DNA of 33,930 nucleotides from Coriobacteriales bacterium (GCA_031282405.1 JAITDU010000037.1:1-33930); one strand, 5' to 3'. Positions 8,737 to 18,729 are shown, counted from the stretch's first letter. A program made the numbers and translations. Notes: generated from the letters alone by a model not told the origin.

Positions 8737-9627
8737 GTGTTCACGCATTCCATAAGTTTTTTGGGCACGGGCGCGTCGTGTGGTGTGCCCAGCTACTATT
8801 GCGGTTGCAAAGCTTGCGCCGAAGCGCGGGTTAATCCGCGTGCCCAGCGTAGTTGTTCGGCACTGCTGGTTTCTGGTGGGGAGAATACTTTGATTGATGC
8901 CGGCCCGGATCTGCGTACGCAGCTGAGTCAGGCGAGGGTCGATACCCTGACCCGGGCGATCTTTACTCATGAACATTTTGACCACATTGGTGGTATCGCC
9001 CAGTTTGAGTACTACGTGAGACTCAAATCGCGTGAGCCGCTGCCGATCTATGCCAGTCAGGAGACGGCGCAGGCCATTGAGCAGCAATTTGCATTCATGC
9101 TTGATGCTCTGGACATCCACCGAGTCGAACCATGGCAGACACTGGAGTTCGACGGTATCGCCTATACCGCTTTGCCGGCTACTCACTCGGCGGGCGCTCT
9201 GGGTTTTTTGTTGGAACCCAACGCGGCACCGGATGCATCGCTGCTGCAAGAGTCGCGGATTGAGCCTGAAGGCTCAGATACGCAGGGTTCAGATACGCAG
9301 GGCTCAGATATGCAGAGTTCAACTAAACGGCTGGCGTATTTTCCCGATACGGGGCCTTTGTCTCCCGAGGTTTTGGAGCGACTCCGGGATATCGATGTCC
9401 TCGTAATTGACGCTACCTTCAATGGCAATAATTGGATGCCGGCGAGTCACCACAGTATTGATGAAGCTATTATATTAGCACAATCGTTAAATGCTCACCA
9501 GACCTATCTCACACACCTGAGTATGCACTACGATGAACCCATTACCACTGCGGAGCTGGAGGCGTATCTCGCACCTTATCAAGGGACCGTTGTCGCTGCC
9601 TTTGACGGGTTGGTCATCTCAATCTAG
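8737..9627 (+). CDS. PhnP-like metallo-beta-lactamase-fold hydrolase
   Basis: This encodes 296 residues. The N-terminal FLGTGASCGVPSYYCGCKAC matches PhnP-type phosphodiesterases, in which the cysteines bind a structural zinc, and THEHFDHIGG is the metal motif of the active site. Later histidines (PATHSAG, ASHHSIDEA, HLSMHYDE) complete the metal ligands. The best guess is a cyclic phosphate (ribosyl 1,2-cyclic phosphate-like) phosphodiesterase, though no phn genes are nearby. GTG is the start, with AGGTGA (8725-8730) 6 nt before it. A GSDTQ tandem repeat is inserted before the PDTG strand. Confidence 0.85.
   Translation: MFTHSISFLGTGASCGVPSYYCGCKACAEARVNPRAQRSCSALLVSGGENTLIDAGPDLRTQLSQARVDTLTRAIFTHEHFDHIGGIAQFEYYVRLKSREPLPIYASQETAQAIEQQFAFMLDALDIHRVEPWQTLEFDGIAYTALPATHSAGALGFLLEPNAAPDASLLQESRIEPEGSDTQGSDTQGSDMQSSTKRLAYFPDTGPLSPEVLERLRDIDVLVIDATFNGNNWMPASHHSIDEAIILAQSLNAHQTYLTHLSMHYDEPITTAELEAYLAPYQGTVVAAFDGLVISI
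9271..9315 (+). repeat. 15-bp in-frame tandem repeat, three copies
   Basis: Three consecutive 15-bp units, each encoding Gly-Ser-Asp-(Thr/Met)-Gln, with two base differences. The unit length is a multiple of three, so copy number can change without a frameshift. It sits in a surface loop of the hydrolase. Confidence 0.9.
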
Positions 9628-9719
9628 CGCTCTGTATGCGTATCATTGCTTAAAAAGGTCATATTCTCCCGATACCCGCCAAATTGCTGCAGAATTTATG
9701 TGCCAGCTGTGCCTGGCAG

Positions 9720-9728
9720 TGGTACAAT
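9720..9728 (+). promoter_or_regulatory. Extended -10 promoter of the YtxH-like gene
   Basis: TGGTACAAT matches the extended -10 form TGnTATAAT with one change. Directly upstream, GCCAG (9702-9706) and CTGGC (9712-9716) form a hairpin or operator-like palindrome. Confidence 0.5.
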
Positions 9729-9782
9729 TGACAAAACCCCGTAGGAAACAAAATCAGCGGGCACAATGAGCTGGAGGTAAAA

Positions 9783-10406
9783 ATGGGATTCAAGTTTGGA
9801 TCGTTTTTGTTCGGTGGTCTGGTCGGAGCCGGAGTTGCGCTGCTGTTTGCTCCTCGGCCTGGTACAGAAACGCGTGCCTTGCTCACCGAGCGGGCCGAGG
9901 AACTCTGGGGAGATAGCCAGGAGTTCTATACCCAAGGTGTCGAGAAAGTCAAGACCGAGGCCACACATGCTCAGAACACGGCCGTTAAAGCCAATGATGA
10001 ATTGCGCCAGAAAATCGAGAGCGCTCGCAATGCCATAGGCGAGCAGGTGGCAAAAAACGCCCAGGCCGCCCGCGATGCCATCAATGCGCAGGTGCCGGTT
10101 GCTGGTGAGAAGATCAGCCAAGCTGTTGACGTGGTGCGTGGGCAAATCGACAGTGCTGCCGCCAAACTCAAAAGTGCCGCGGCTGACCTGGCAGCCAAAG
10201 ATGCCGATGCTGAGGAGGCCAAATCAAAGGTAGCGGCCAAGGCTGCAGATGCTGCTCAGGATGTGGCTGAATCTGCTCAGGATGTGGCTGAATCTGCCGT
10301 TGGCGCGGTCCAAGATGCGGCTGACACTGCTGTTGACGCGGCTGGTGCCGCTGTCGATGCGACTGCCGACAAAGCCGAGGATGCTGCAAGCGCCGCCAAG
10401 TATTAG
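9783..10406 (+). CDS. YtxH-like membrane-anchored helical protein
   Basis: This encodes 207 residues. The N-terminus GSFLFGGLVGAGVALLFAPR is a glycine-rich membrane segment followed by the PGTETR motif seen in YtxH-type proteins. The rest is Ala/Asp/Glu/Lys-rich with 11-residue-like amphipathic periodicity (AKDADAEEAKSKVAAKAADA), resembling LEA or apolipoprotein-like helices that bind membranes or protect proteins under stress. The start has GGAGGT (9774-9779) at ideal spacing. A 21-bp exact tandem duplication at 10254-10295 lengthens the helix. The function is inferred from family character only. Confidence 0.75.
   Translation: MGFKFGSFLFGGLVGAGVALLFAPRPGTETRALLTERAEELWGDSQEFYTQGVEKVKTEATHAQNTAVKANDELRQKIESARNAIGEQVAKNAQAARDAINAQVPVAGEKISQAVDVVRGQIDSAAAKLKSAAADLAAKDADAEEAKSKVAAKAADAAQDVAESAQDVAESAVGAVQDAADTAVDAAGAAVDATADKAEDAASAAKY
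10254..10295 (+). repeat. Exact 21-bp tandem duplication in the YtxH-like gene
   Basis: Two adjacent identical 21-bp units, each encoding AQDVAES. Being identical, the duplication is probably recent. Confidence 0.9.
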
Positions 10407-10453
10407 GCACGCCAAGGACGCACAAAGCTTAAACTACGTTAAACCGAATCTTG

Positions 10454-10486
10454 AGCACTCACAATCATGCGTAAGCAGTGCTTTTC
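10454..10486 (+). terminator. Possible terminator after the YtxH-like gene
   Basis: AGCACT (10454-10459) can pair with AGTGCT (10477-10482), followed by TTTTCT. The stem is short and the loop is 17 nt, so support is modest. Confidence 0.35.
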
Positions 10487-10505
10487 TCTGCCTGCTATTT
10501 TATAG

Positions 10506-11843
<1,338 letters not shown>

Positions 11844-11910
11844 ATCATGGTTCGTTTCCTGAGGTCTTTTGCGACACGGGGCAAGGCAATGAACAGGCGG
11901 GAGAAATACC

Positions 11911-13281
11911 ATGCGCATCACCCCTAAGGAGATAGGCGAAACCCTGGCGATGATCTCTGAGCAGAATCTGGACATTCGCACCATCACCCTGGGCCTGTCC
12001 ATCCGGGACTGCGCTCATCAAGATATTGAGGTGTGTGCACAGCGTATCTACGACCGTCTGACCAGCGCGGCTGCCAATCTGGTGAGCACGGCCGACCAGA
12101 TTGCTCGTGAATATGGCGTGCCGATAGTCAATAAGCGTATCTCCGTTACCCCAATCGCCGAGGTCTGCGCGGCTGCCACCGCTTACGCTGAGGATTTTGT
12201 CTCCGTCGCTCATGCCTTGGATAAGGCTGCCGATGCAGTGGGCGTGGATTTTGTTGGCGGCTATGGCGCTTTGGTACAAAAGGGTATCTCGGCTGCCGAT
12301 GCCAAGCTGATAGCCTCCATACCGCAGGCGCTGGCCACCACCACACGCGTCTGTTCCAGTGTTAACGTTGGCTCTACGAGGGCAGGCATCAATATGGATG
12401 CACTGTTGTCGATGGCCGAGACCATCCTGACCACTGCCCGCCTTACCGCTTCTGCAGACGGTATCGGTTGTGCCAAATTGGTGGTATTTGCTAATGCGGT
12501 TGAGGATAATCCGTTTATGGCCGGGGCTTTTCATGGCGGCGGCGAGGCCGACGCGGTTATCAATGTGGGGGTTTCGGGCCCCGGTGTCGTGCGTGCTGTG
12601 CTGGCCGATATGCCCCAGGATGCCGATCTTACGGCCCTTGCCGAGAAGATCAAGGCCACGACGTTTAAGATTACTCGCGTTGGCGAATTGGTTGCACGCG
12701 AGGCTTCGCGGCGCATGGGGGTCGAGATGGGCATCCTTGATCTGTCGTTGGCTCCGACTCCGGCCATAGGCGACTCAGTGGCCGAGATACTGGAGGCCAT
12801 CGGGGTGGGCAAATGCGGTGGCCCGGGTACTACGGCGGCTTTGGCCCTGCTTAACGATGCCGTTAAAAAAGGTGGAGTCATGGCATCCTCTGCCGTGGGC
12901 GGACTGTCGGGTGCCTTTATCCCTGTCAGCGAAGATGCTAGTATGATAGCTTCTGTTGAGCAAGGTGCTTTGTCGTTGGAGAAGTTGGAGGCAATGACCA
13001 GCGTGTGTAGTGTTGGCCTGGATATGATTGCCATACCGGGCGACAGTGATGTCGAGACGATCTTTGGCATCATTGCCGACGAGATGGCCATTGGCGTTAT
13101 CAATAACAAGACAACCGCGGTGCGTCTAATACCGGCGATTGGCAAGCGTGTGGGTGAGCGCCTGGAATTTGGTGGACTTTTGGGTGCGGCCCCTGTGATG
13201 GCAGTAAACCGTAATGCCGGCAGTGTGTTCGCACACCGTGGTGGCCGTTTTCCGGCTCCGCTGAGCAGCTTGAGGAACTAG
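11911..13281 (+). CDS. UPF0210 / DUF711 family protein
   Basis: This encodes 456 residues. The start [15 protein letters not shown] and segments such as [20 protein letters not shown]-like FVGGYGA and [13 protein letters not shown] are typical of the UPF0210 (PFL-like) family. A conserved Gly/Ala-rich core and [13 protein letters not shown] near the C-terminus also fit. The fold is related to glycyl radical enzymes of the pyruvate formate-lyase type, but no glycyl radical loop is evident and no reaction is known. In many bacteria it follows a small ACT-domain gene; none was seen here. The ribosome binding site GGGAGA (11899-11904) is well placed. Confidence 0.9.
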   Translation: MRITPKEIGETLAMISEQNLDIRTITLGLSIRDCAHQDIEVCAQRIYDRLTSAAANLVSTADQIAREYGVPIVNKRISVTPIAEVCAAATAYAEDFVSVAHALDKAADAVGVDFVGGYGALVQKGISAADAKLIASIPQALATTTRVCSSVNVGSTRAGINMDALLSMAETILTTARLTASADGIGCAKLVVFANAVEDNPFMAGAFHGGGEADAVINVGVSGPGVVRAVLADMPQDADLTALAEKIKATTFKITRVGELVAREASRRMGVEMGILDLSLAPTPAIGDSVAEILEAIGVGKCGGPGTTAALALLNDAVKKGGVMASSAVGGLSGAFIPVSEDASMIASVEQGALSLEKLEAMTSVCSVGLDMIAIPGDSDVETIFGIIADEMAIGVINNKTTAVRLIPAIGKRVGERLEFGGLLGAAPVMAVNRNAGSVFAHRGGRFPAPLSSLRN

Positions 13282-13393
13282 GGACGGCCGATTCGTTCGC
13301 TGCACGCCACTCTTTGGCCAAGGTATTGACTAAGGCAGTCCAACTCTGCCTCATTATCCCACCCTTTCGCCCTGTCGTTTTTTCTGATGAGGA

Positions 13394-13422
13394 ATGACGC
13401 GAATGCTGAATTGCGGTATCAT
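13394..13422 (+). promoter_or_regulatory. Promoter of tRNA-Ser(GCT)
   Basis: ATGACG (13394-13399) and TATCAT (13417-13422) are 17 bp apart, and the -10 ends 14 nt before the mature tRNA. Confidence 0.45.
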
Positions 13423-13436
13423 GCTATTTCACGTGC

Positions 13437-13527
13437 GGAGAGCTGACCGAGAGGCCGAAGGTGCTCGCCTGCTAAGCGAGTAACGGGCACAACCCGTTCT
13501 GGGGTTCGAATCCCCAGCTCTCCGCCA
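13437..13527 (+). tRNA. tRNA-Ser (anticodon GCT)
   Basis: The acceptor GGAGAGC pairs with GCTCTCC, the anticodon loop CTGCTAA gives GCT (codons AGC/AGU), there is a long class II variable arm, and the T-arm is CTGGGGTTCGAATCCCCAG. CCA is encoded at 13525-13527. The discriminator base is G. Confidence 0.97.
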
Positions 13528-13549
13528 GTCGTTTTATGTTCGGATTTCT

Positions 13550-13565
13550 CTGGGGATTTGAACCC
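13550..13565 (+). repeat. Inverted copy of the tRNA-Ser(GCT) T-arm
   Basis: CTGGGGATTTGAACCC is the reverse complement of the T-arm of the tRNA just upstream with one mismatch in 16. The 14-mer GGGGATTTGAACCC at its core occurs again after the second tRNA-Ser, at 25520-25533. It lies 22 nt after the tRNA end. Confidence 0.7.
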
Positions 13566-13583
13566 TCGTCAATGGAGTCAGCA

Positions 13584-13916
13584 ATGCAAAAACAAGACAG
13601 TCAGCGCGAGTATGGAGGTCAAGGCTTCATCATAACCTGGACGCTCTTGATCATGCTCGGCCTAACAATCGAGTTCCTTGGCCGCCTGTTGAGCTATGAG
13701 GCTAATCCGTTTTTCGTATCCTATCCGTTCCTCGCGGTGTTGACGGGAATAGTTGCCGCGTTTATCACCCTGGCTGGCTGTCTACTGCTTATGAACGGGT
13801 CGGCCCAACAGCTTGCGATGGCCCGGCGCCACGCCGTCTTGCTTATCGGCCTGGGAGCTGCCATGTTGGCCGGCTCTTTTGTCTTCAAACAGGTAATCCC
13901 TTTGATCTTCGGCTAG
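13584..13916 (+). CDS. Small membrane protein, unknown function
   Basis: This encodes 110 residues with three hydrophobic segments (about 16-37, 47-70 and 82-106). I chose ATG 13584 because GGAG (13573-13576) stands 7 nt before it; other in-frame starts at 13536 and 13572 would extend the protein into the inverted tRNA T-arm. No family was recognised. It follows tRNA-Ser(GCT) by 56 bp and could be co-transcribed with it unless the inverted T-arm structure ends transcription. Confidence 0.6.
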   Translation: MQKQDSQREYGGQGFIITWTLLIMLGLTIEFLGRLLSYEANPFFVSYPFLAVLTGIVAAFITLAGCLLLMNGSAQQLAMARRHAVLLIGLGAAMLAGSFVFKQVIPLIFG

Positions 13917-13997
13917 AGTTGCGTGCCGTGTTGCTCGCGGCTTCACTGCCAAAGCCGAGCAGTAATCCTCTGATCTTTGCTTAAGTTGGGGAGAAGT

Positions 13998-14030
13998 GCC
14001 GTTGGCTCCTGGCAGTGCGGCGGCTTTTTT
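13998..14030 (+). terminator. Probable rho-independent terminator
   Basis: GCCG at 13998-14001 can pair with CGGC at 14021-14024, with a secondary fold inside, followed by six T (14025-14030). It would end the transcript of the small membrane protein. Confidence 0.5.
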
Positions 14031-14121
14031 AAATCCTGGCCTTAACGTCGTACAGGCGATGCGGTAATTCTCCCAAAACCTCGGTCTTGACGTGTCGACA
14101 GTGCAGCGATTCTCCTCACTT

Positions 14122-14547
14122 TTACGGAACGTTCAGTTCGTCGCAGATGGCCACGTAGGTAACCGCGTAATACACGGCCGAGGTGATAAGCGCCAAGCCA
14201 AGTCCGCTGTAGAGTGCGGCAATGATGGGATCAGGCACGAGGCCAGAAAGCCGTACGGTCGCCCCAAAACCGACCATGACCGCCAGGATGGCGTAGGACT
14301 GGGCATCAAAGAAGTTGAAGATGTTTTCCAGCTTTGTTGTATAGCCGCGTATCCGCCGGATGTGCTTTCTGGCGATCAACAGAAACATGACCAAGAACAG
14401 CAGGTAGACGGCGATAAACCCCGTGGTCACTTCTGCGGTCCACGGAGTGGTCGTTGCCGCGATGCCCACGCTGACAACACCGGCCCCCGCGACCAGCCAG
14501 ACCACGGCTGCCACCAGTATTAGCATCTTTGTAGGGATTTTAAGCAT
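14122..14547 (-). CDS. Small four-helix membrane protein, unknown function
   Basis: This encodes 141 residues with four predicted membrane segments: LILVAAVVWLVAGAGVVSVG, FIAVYLLFLVMFLLIA, a third around ILAVMVGFGATVRL and a fourth around ALYSGLGLALITSAVYYAVT. The basic loop KHIRRIRGYTTKLENIF follows the second helix. I recognise no family. The ATG at 14547 is chosen because the frame upstream runs into tandem repeat DNA; the ribosome binding site is weak. Confidence 0.6.
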   Translation of the reverse strand: MLKIPTKMLILVAAVVWLVAGAGVVSVGIAATTTPWTAEVTTGFIAVYLLFLVMFLLIARKHIRRIRGYTTKLENIFNFFDAQSYAILAVMVGFGATVRLSGLVPDPIIAALYSGLGLALITSAVYYAVTYVAICDELNVP

Positions 14548-14599
14548 GATGTGAGCATAGCACAACGCCACATGCAGAGGGCGTTGACCCGTGTAACGG

Positions 14600-14660
14600 C
14601 AGAGCCAACACGCAGAGCCAACACGCAGAGCAACATAGAGCATGCAATCACGCAGAGCAA
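14600..14660 (+). repeat. 13-bp direct repeats around CAGAGC
   Basis: Two exact adjacent copies of CAGAGCCAACACG (14600-14612 and 14613-14625) are followed by decayed copies at 14626 and 14653. They lie between the divergent membrane-protein gene and the mntP promoter. Confidence 0.75.
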
Positions 14661-14703
14661 CGCAGGGCCACTATGATTATTGAGTGTTTGTATTAAGCGC
14701 CTA

Positions 14704-14712
14704 TGGTATACT
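14704..14712 (+). promoter_or_regulatory. Extended -10 promoter of mntP
   Basis: TGGTATACT is an extended -10 box with one departure from TGnTATAAT. It lies about 7 nt before the first stem of the manganese riboswitch, so transcription should begin at the aptamer. Confidence 0.6.
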
Positions 14713-14718
14713 GACCCG

Positions 14719-14811
14719 GTTACAAGGGAGTAGTCAAAAAATTCCAAAGTCAACATGCTGACGACAGACCCGTCTGGCTTTGGATCCCTTTGGGATGACG
14801 AGACTTTTAAC
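14719..14811 (+). ncRNA. yybP-ykoY (manganese) riboswitch aptamer
   Basis: This is the leader of mntP. Conserved core elements of the yybP-ykoY class are visible in order: AAGGGAGTAG (14724-14733), GTCAACATGCTGA (14749-14761), CCGTCTGGCTTT (14770-14781) and GATGACGAGACTTTT (14794-14808). The closing stem P1 forms from GTTACAAG (14719-14726) and CTTTTAAC (14804-14811) with one mismatch. This class is known to bind Mn2+ and often controls Mn exporters, which fits the gene that follows. Confidence 0.85.
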
Positions 14812-14874
14812 AAGGCCGGCTCCAGGTTATCCGGAGTGGTTTTGTTAGAAGTCTCTCTTGTTATAACGAGAGAG
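14800..14874 (+). promoter_or_regulatory. Expression platform of the mntP riboswitch
   Basis: The strand 14800-14813, which includes the 3' half of aptamer stem P1, can instead pair with 14842-14855 in a 14-bp stem whose only irregular pair is a T-G wobble. A second hairpin at 14853-14874 has nine pairs around a TATA loop. The two hairpins share bases 14853-14855. No long T-run follows, so the control could be translational or depend on antitermination rather than on a simple terminator. Confidence 0.65.
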
Positions 14875-14925
14875 TATATCGAGAAAACAGGCAGGGATAG
14901 AATTATAGAAGGCTTATAGAACAGC

Positions 14926-15498
14926 ATGGGTATATTTGAGATAGTCATAATCGCGGTCGGGCTGGCTATGGACGCGTTTGCTGTGTCTATAACCCTTGGG
15001 CTGTCCTGCCACAGGCTCGGACCAAAAGAAGTGATACTACCCGGTCTTTGTTTTGGCTTTTTCCAGGCGCTGATGCCGGCGATCGGTTATTTTGTCGGAG
15101 TGTATCTTGCCACTTGGATAGAGGGTATCGACCACTGGGTCATCTTGGCGCTGCTTACCCTGATCGGCGCCAAGATGATCAAGGACAGCAGGGCAAAACA
15201 GCCTCATGAAGCGCCTGAAACGATGGATAGGCCTTTGAGGCCCGCTCGGATGCTTTTGTTGTCGCTGGCCACGAGCATTGACGCTTTGGCGGTGGGCATC
15301 ACCTTTGCGCTTCTTACGGTAGACATCTATCTGGCCATAACGATTATCGGTGTTCTCACCTGCCTTATCGCCATGGCGGGGGTGATCATCGGCAGCATCT
15401 TTAGCACTCGATTCAGATCCAAAGCTGAGCTGGCCGGCGGCATCATCTTAATTCTTGTTGGGGCGAGAATAGCCCTGGAGCATGTTCTGTTCTCGTAG
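14926..15498 (+). CDS. mntP: Manganese efflux pump MntP
   Basis: This encodes 190 residues with six membrane segments in two repeats. The signatures GLAMDAFAVSITLGL (13-27) and LATSIDALAVGITFALL carry the paired Asp residues that bind Mn2+ in this family, each in the D-A-(F/L)-A-V form. GKD-like loops and a C-terminal GGIILILVGARIALEH complete the match. It exports excess Mn2+. The ribosome binding site is weak (AAGG at 14909-14912, 13 nt from the ATG). The gene is controlled by the riboswitch immediately upstream. Confidence 0.95.
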   Translation: MGIFEIVIIAVGLAMDAFAVSITLGLSCHRLGPKEVILPGLCFGFFQALMPAIGYFVGVYLATWIEGIDHWVILALLTLIGAKMIKDSRAKQPHEAPETMDRPLRPARMLLLSLATSIDALAVGITFALLTVDIYLAITIIGVLTCLIAMAGVIIGSIFSTRFRSKAELAGGIILILVGARIALEHVLFS

Positions 15499-15646
15499 CT
15501 ATGCCGGTAGTGCGGCTGGGTCTTCCGCGGTACGGGCTGTTCCTCACCTGTTCAGTCGGGGGTCTATAGGGGATTCGCACGACCGTGTCGTTGGCCCAAG
15601 GCCGCAATCTGTGGTACCTTGTTTTTGAACAGAGATAGGAGTATCA

Positions 15647-15991
15647 ATGAAAAGTATGAAACACTTGGGCGTACAGACCAGGCTTACGATCTATGCCGGC
15701 AAGAATGCTGACGACGCTACGTTCGGCAAGGGCGTTGCCACCCTGCTTAGAGGTGTGGCCGAGGCAGGATCGCTCAACGCTGCTGCCAAGAGCATCAAGA
15801 TGGCTTACTCCAAGGCCTGGCGGATAGTCAAAGAGACCGAAGCCGGCTTTGGTTTTTTGCTGATTGATCGCGATGGTGCCCGTGGTTCCACGCTGACCAA
15901 AGAGGGTAAAAAGCTGCTTTTGGCCTATGAGCAGGCCGAGGCCGAGGGTTCAGAGTTTGTGTCTAAGCGCTTCAAAGAGTTGATTTCCTAG
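15647..15991 (+). CDS. ModE-type winged-helix DNA-binding protein
   Basis: This encodes 114 residues with a LysR/ModE-type N-terminal winged helix: LLRGVAEAGSLNAAAKSIKM then AYSKAWRIVKETEAGFGFLL, followed by the wing GSTLTKEGKKLL. ModE proteins sense molybdate through C-terminal MOP domains, but those are absent here, so this is a DNA-binding half only. Such short forms are common near molybdenum or formate dehydrogenase genes in anaerobes; none is seen here. AGGAG (15636-15640) lies 6 nt before the ATG. Confidence 0.8.
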   Translation: MKSMKHLGVQTRLTIYAGKNADDATFGKGVATLLRGVAEAGSLNAAAKSIKMAYSKAWRIVKETEAGFGFLLIDRDGARGSTLTKEGKKLLLAYEQAEAEGSEFVSKRFKELIS

Positions 15992-16057
15992 ATATAGACT
16001 GGGCGGCCGGCGCTTTGAGTGTGTTGCGCCGTGCCGAGCGGAGTCTGAGTTGGTCAA

Positions 16058-17755
16058 ATGTATATAAACAGCTATATTGATACGCGTGGTGCGGACGTTT
16101 GCGAGCCACTGAGTTTTACCCAGGTTATCGTCAAGGGCATCGCTTTGGGGGGTGGCCTGTTTGTGCCTAAGGTGCTGCCACGTCTGAGCCTGGAGGAGAT
16201 TTTAGGTCTTGCTAGGCTGCCTTATCACGAGCGGGCGGCGCTGCTGTACCGCCATTTTGGCGTGGACATGCCCTTTGAGCAGATACGCAGCTTGATGCAC
16301 CAGGCTTACGCAGACAATTTTGATACTCCGGACATAACGCCTGTGCGCACCGTGGGCGACGATATCCATGTGCTGGAACTGTGGCACGGTCCAACACTGG
16401 CCTTTAAGGATATGGCCTTACAGTGTATGCCGCTGTTTTTCTCGGCGGCTTTGTCCGCGCTGCACGAAGGGGGGACAAGCGCCGCACCATACCCGCCGGA
16501 AGTGTCGGGGAGCTCGGTGGACACTCCAGGAAAAACGCCCGAGGGCCCAACGTGCATCTCAAAAGAAGCTCTGGAGAACACAGCCTCACGTAGAGGAGAA
16601 ACACCGCGAAGCGCTGATGCGCGCGAATATCTGATACTCGTAGCTACCTCCGGCGACACCGGCACGGCAGCTTTGGCAGGCTTTTCCCATAGCAATTATA
16701 CTAATATAATAGTATTTTATCCCCAGGGTGGGGTCAGCGAGCTCCAACTCAGGCAGATGTTGAGTTATTCAGGCTCCAACGTTGGCGTTTTTGGCCTCAG
16801 AGGTAATTTTGATAGTTGCCAACATGCCGTCAAGGGTGCATTTGCCGATGTAGACTTCAACCATCAGCTGATCCAAGACTATGGCATCGCGCTTTCCAGC
16901 GCTAATTCCATCAATTGGGGCAGGCTCCTGCCACAAATTGTCTACTACGTGAGTGCCTATGCCCAGATGGTGGCAAACGGACAGTTGAAAGCCGGTGTCG
17001 AGCTTGACGTATGTGTGCCCACAGGCAACTTTGGCAATATTCTGGCTGCCTACTACGCTGCTCAGATCGGTACTCCGATTGGCCGTCTGCTGTGTGCGAG
17101 CAACACCAACCGAGTGCTGAGCGACTTCATCAACACCGGTACCTACGATATCACCGATCGTGCGTTCGTTTTAACCCCCTCACCATCGATGGACATCCTT
17201 GTGTCGAGTAATCTGGAGCGGCAACTGTTTGAGCTTAACGGTCGCGACCCAGTTCGCATCAGGAAGTGGATGACGGATCTGGCCACTACCAAGCGCTTTA
17301 GCGTGGATCGCGACACATTTGCGGCCATGCGTCGGACTTTTGTGGCTGACTGGGCCAGCGCTGATGAATCGCTTGCTACCATCAAGGCTGTTTACGAGAG
17401 CTATGGTTATCTGCTCGATCCGCATACGGCGGTGGGCTGGCAGGTGGCCGAGCGTCTGCGTGGCTCCAACCCTGTGCTGCTGGCTGCCACTGCCCATTGG
17501 TCAAAGTTCGGTGCCGACGTCTACCGTGGTCTGGCCGGCCTTAAGGCCGCTTCTCCTTTGCCCGATGAGCTGGCTTGCCTCACGGGTGTTGAACTCGATA
17601 CCTATATTGCCAAGAACTACGCCTCGGCCGCCGCTGTGCCACCGAGCATCACGGCTCTGGCAGAGGTAGATATACAAAGCGCCAAGGTCATCGGCTCTGG
17701 CAGTGGCGACGTTGAGCGTTGCATCCTGGATTGGCTGGCACAGCGCCGGCCGTAA
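16058..17755 (+). CDS. thrC: Threonine synthase
   Basis: It converts O-phosphohomoserine to threonine with pyridoxal phosphate. HGPTLAFKDMALQ holds the PLP-binding Lys, and ATSGDTGTAALAGF is the phosphate-binding loop. PTGNFGNILAAYYA and LVSSNLERQLFEL are typical of the longer bacterial type. The protein has 565 residues, longer than usual because of an extra Pro/Ser/Thr/Gly-rich stretch (about residues 145-195) placed just before the TSGDTG loop. The start is ATG 16058; the ribosome binding site is weak (GGAG at 16040-16043). Confidence 0.95.
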   Translation: MYINSYIDTRGADVCEPLSFTQVIVKGIALGGGLFVPKVLPRLSLEEILGLARLPYHERAALLYRHFGVDMPFEQIRSLMHQAYADNFDTPDITPVRTVGDDIHVLELWHGPTLAFKDMALQCMPLFFSAALSALHEGGTSAAPYPPEVSGSSVDTPGKTPEGPTCISKEALENTASRRGETPRSADAREYLILVATSGDTGTAALAGFSHSNYTNIIVFYPQGGVSELQLRQMLSYSGSNVGVFGLRGNFDSCQHAVKGAFADVDFNHQLIQDYGIALSSANSINWGRLLPQIVYYVSAYAQMVANGQLKAGVELDVCVPTGNFGNILAAYYAAQIGTPIGRLLCASNTNRVLSDFINTGTYDITDRAFVLTPSPSMDILVSSNLERQLFELNGRDPVRIRKWMTDLATTKRFSVDRDTFAAMRRTFVADWASADESLATIKAVYESYGYLLDPHTAVGWQVAERLRGSNPVLLAATAHWSKFGADVYRGLAGLKAASPLPDELACLTGVELDTYIAKNYASAAAVPPSITALAEVDIQSAKVIGSGSGDVERCILDWLAQRRP

Positions 17756-17931
17756 ACGGGCAAATCTACCTCCTGAATATATTGGTTGATTCATATACCC
17801 TGCACCCCTGTCAAGGGGCACTTGCTCATCTATCGTAGCGCATAAAATCCTCTATGAAAAAAGTGTGGTTTGGAAAGCGTGGAGCTGGGCCTCTCATCGG
17901 CTACAGGAGCGTGGAGTTGGCTTCTTTCCAG

Positions 17932-18729
17932 CTAGAAAAATCTCAGTACGATTAACGCTACGGTCAAAGCGCCCACGATGCTCATCGCGATAAAATCCGC
18001 TCGGCGCATTTTGAGCAGCCGATAGTGTGTGCGCTGTCCTCCGTGATAACAGCGACTTTCCATGGCGGTGGCCAATTCCTCACCATGACGGAATGCCTGG
18101 GCAAACAGTGGCACCAGCAAGGGCACTAAGCTGCGCAGCCGCGCGAGCGGACTGCCCTGGCTGAATACCGCGCCGCGGGCCTGCTGAGCCTTGCGGATGT
18201 CTGTGTAGGTGTCGGTCAGGATGGGGATAAAGCGCAAGGCGATGCTGAGCATCATTGAGACTTCAAAAGCCGGCAGGCCAAAGCGTTGCAGGGGTCGCAG
18301 CATGGCCGCGCAGGCATCGCTGATAGCGATGGTTGAGGTCGTGAGTGTGAGCATCGTTGCCGAGGCGAACAGGAACAGCAGTCTGAGCGTCATGTAGATG
18401 GCCCGATAGACACCATCGCTCGTTATTTCGATAACTCCAAGTTGTAGCAACACGTTTCCGCTGTGGATGAAGAACAGATTAAACAGGAGTGGGAATATCA
18501 ACAGCACGGCCAAAGGCAGCAGTGCTTTAAAGATAGCCGCAGCGGGGATACGCGACACGAGCGCGACACTGACCAACAAGGCAAGCAAGAGTGCTAAGGC
18601 CAGGAGCGAATTTGCTAAAAAAGCTAGCACAATAAAAACCAGCAAGAGAGTGAGCTTGACTCGGGGATCCAGCTGGTGGATGAGCGATTCTTGGTGATAA
18701 TACTGGCCGATGATGCTGTCAATTGCCAT
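17932..18729 (-). CDS. ecfT: Energy-coupling factor transporter transmembrane protein EcfT
   Basis: This encodes 265 residues with several membrane segments. LIHQLDPRVKLTLLLVFIV is the EcfT family start, and the cytoplasmic coupling region carries the Ala-Arg-Gly box (QQARGAVF), with a second basic region near the end (ESRCYHGG). It couples ATP hydrolysis in EcfA to a substrate-binding S component to import a vitamin or metal. The start at 18729 overlaps the end of the ATPase gene by 11 bp, so the two are translated together. No S component is seen nearby. Confidence 0.92.
   Translation of the reverse strand: MAIDSIIGQYYHQESLIHQLDPRVKLTLLLVFIVLAFLANSLLALALLLALLVSVALVSRIPAAAIFKALLPLAVLLIFPLLFNLFFIHSGNVLLQLGVIEITSDGVYRAIYMTLRLLFLFASATMLTLTTSTIAISDACAAMLRPLQRFGLPAFEVSMMLSIALRFIPILTDTYTDIRKAQQARGAVFSQGSPLARLRSLVPLLVPLFAQAFRHGEELATAMESRCYHGGQRTHYRLLKMRRADFIAMSIVGALTVALIVLRFF

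Noticed and set aside
12531-13145. Minus-strand open frame of 204 codons
   Set aside because: It is antisense to the well-supported UPF0210 gene; the Ser/Pro/Thr-rich composition is typical of a shadow frame.
14520-14948. Minus-strand open frame of 142 codons over the mntP leader
   Set aside because: It runs antisense through the riboswitch and the 13-bp repeats and has no ribosome binding site or family signature.
17805-17818. CCCCTGTCAAGGGG hairpin as terminator after threonine synthase
   Set aside because: The stem is only 5 bp and no T-run follows on either strand.
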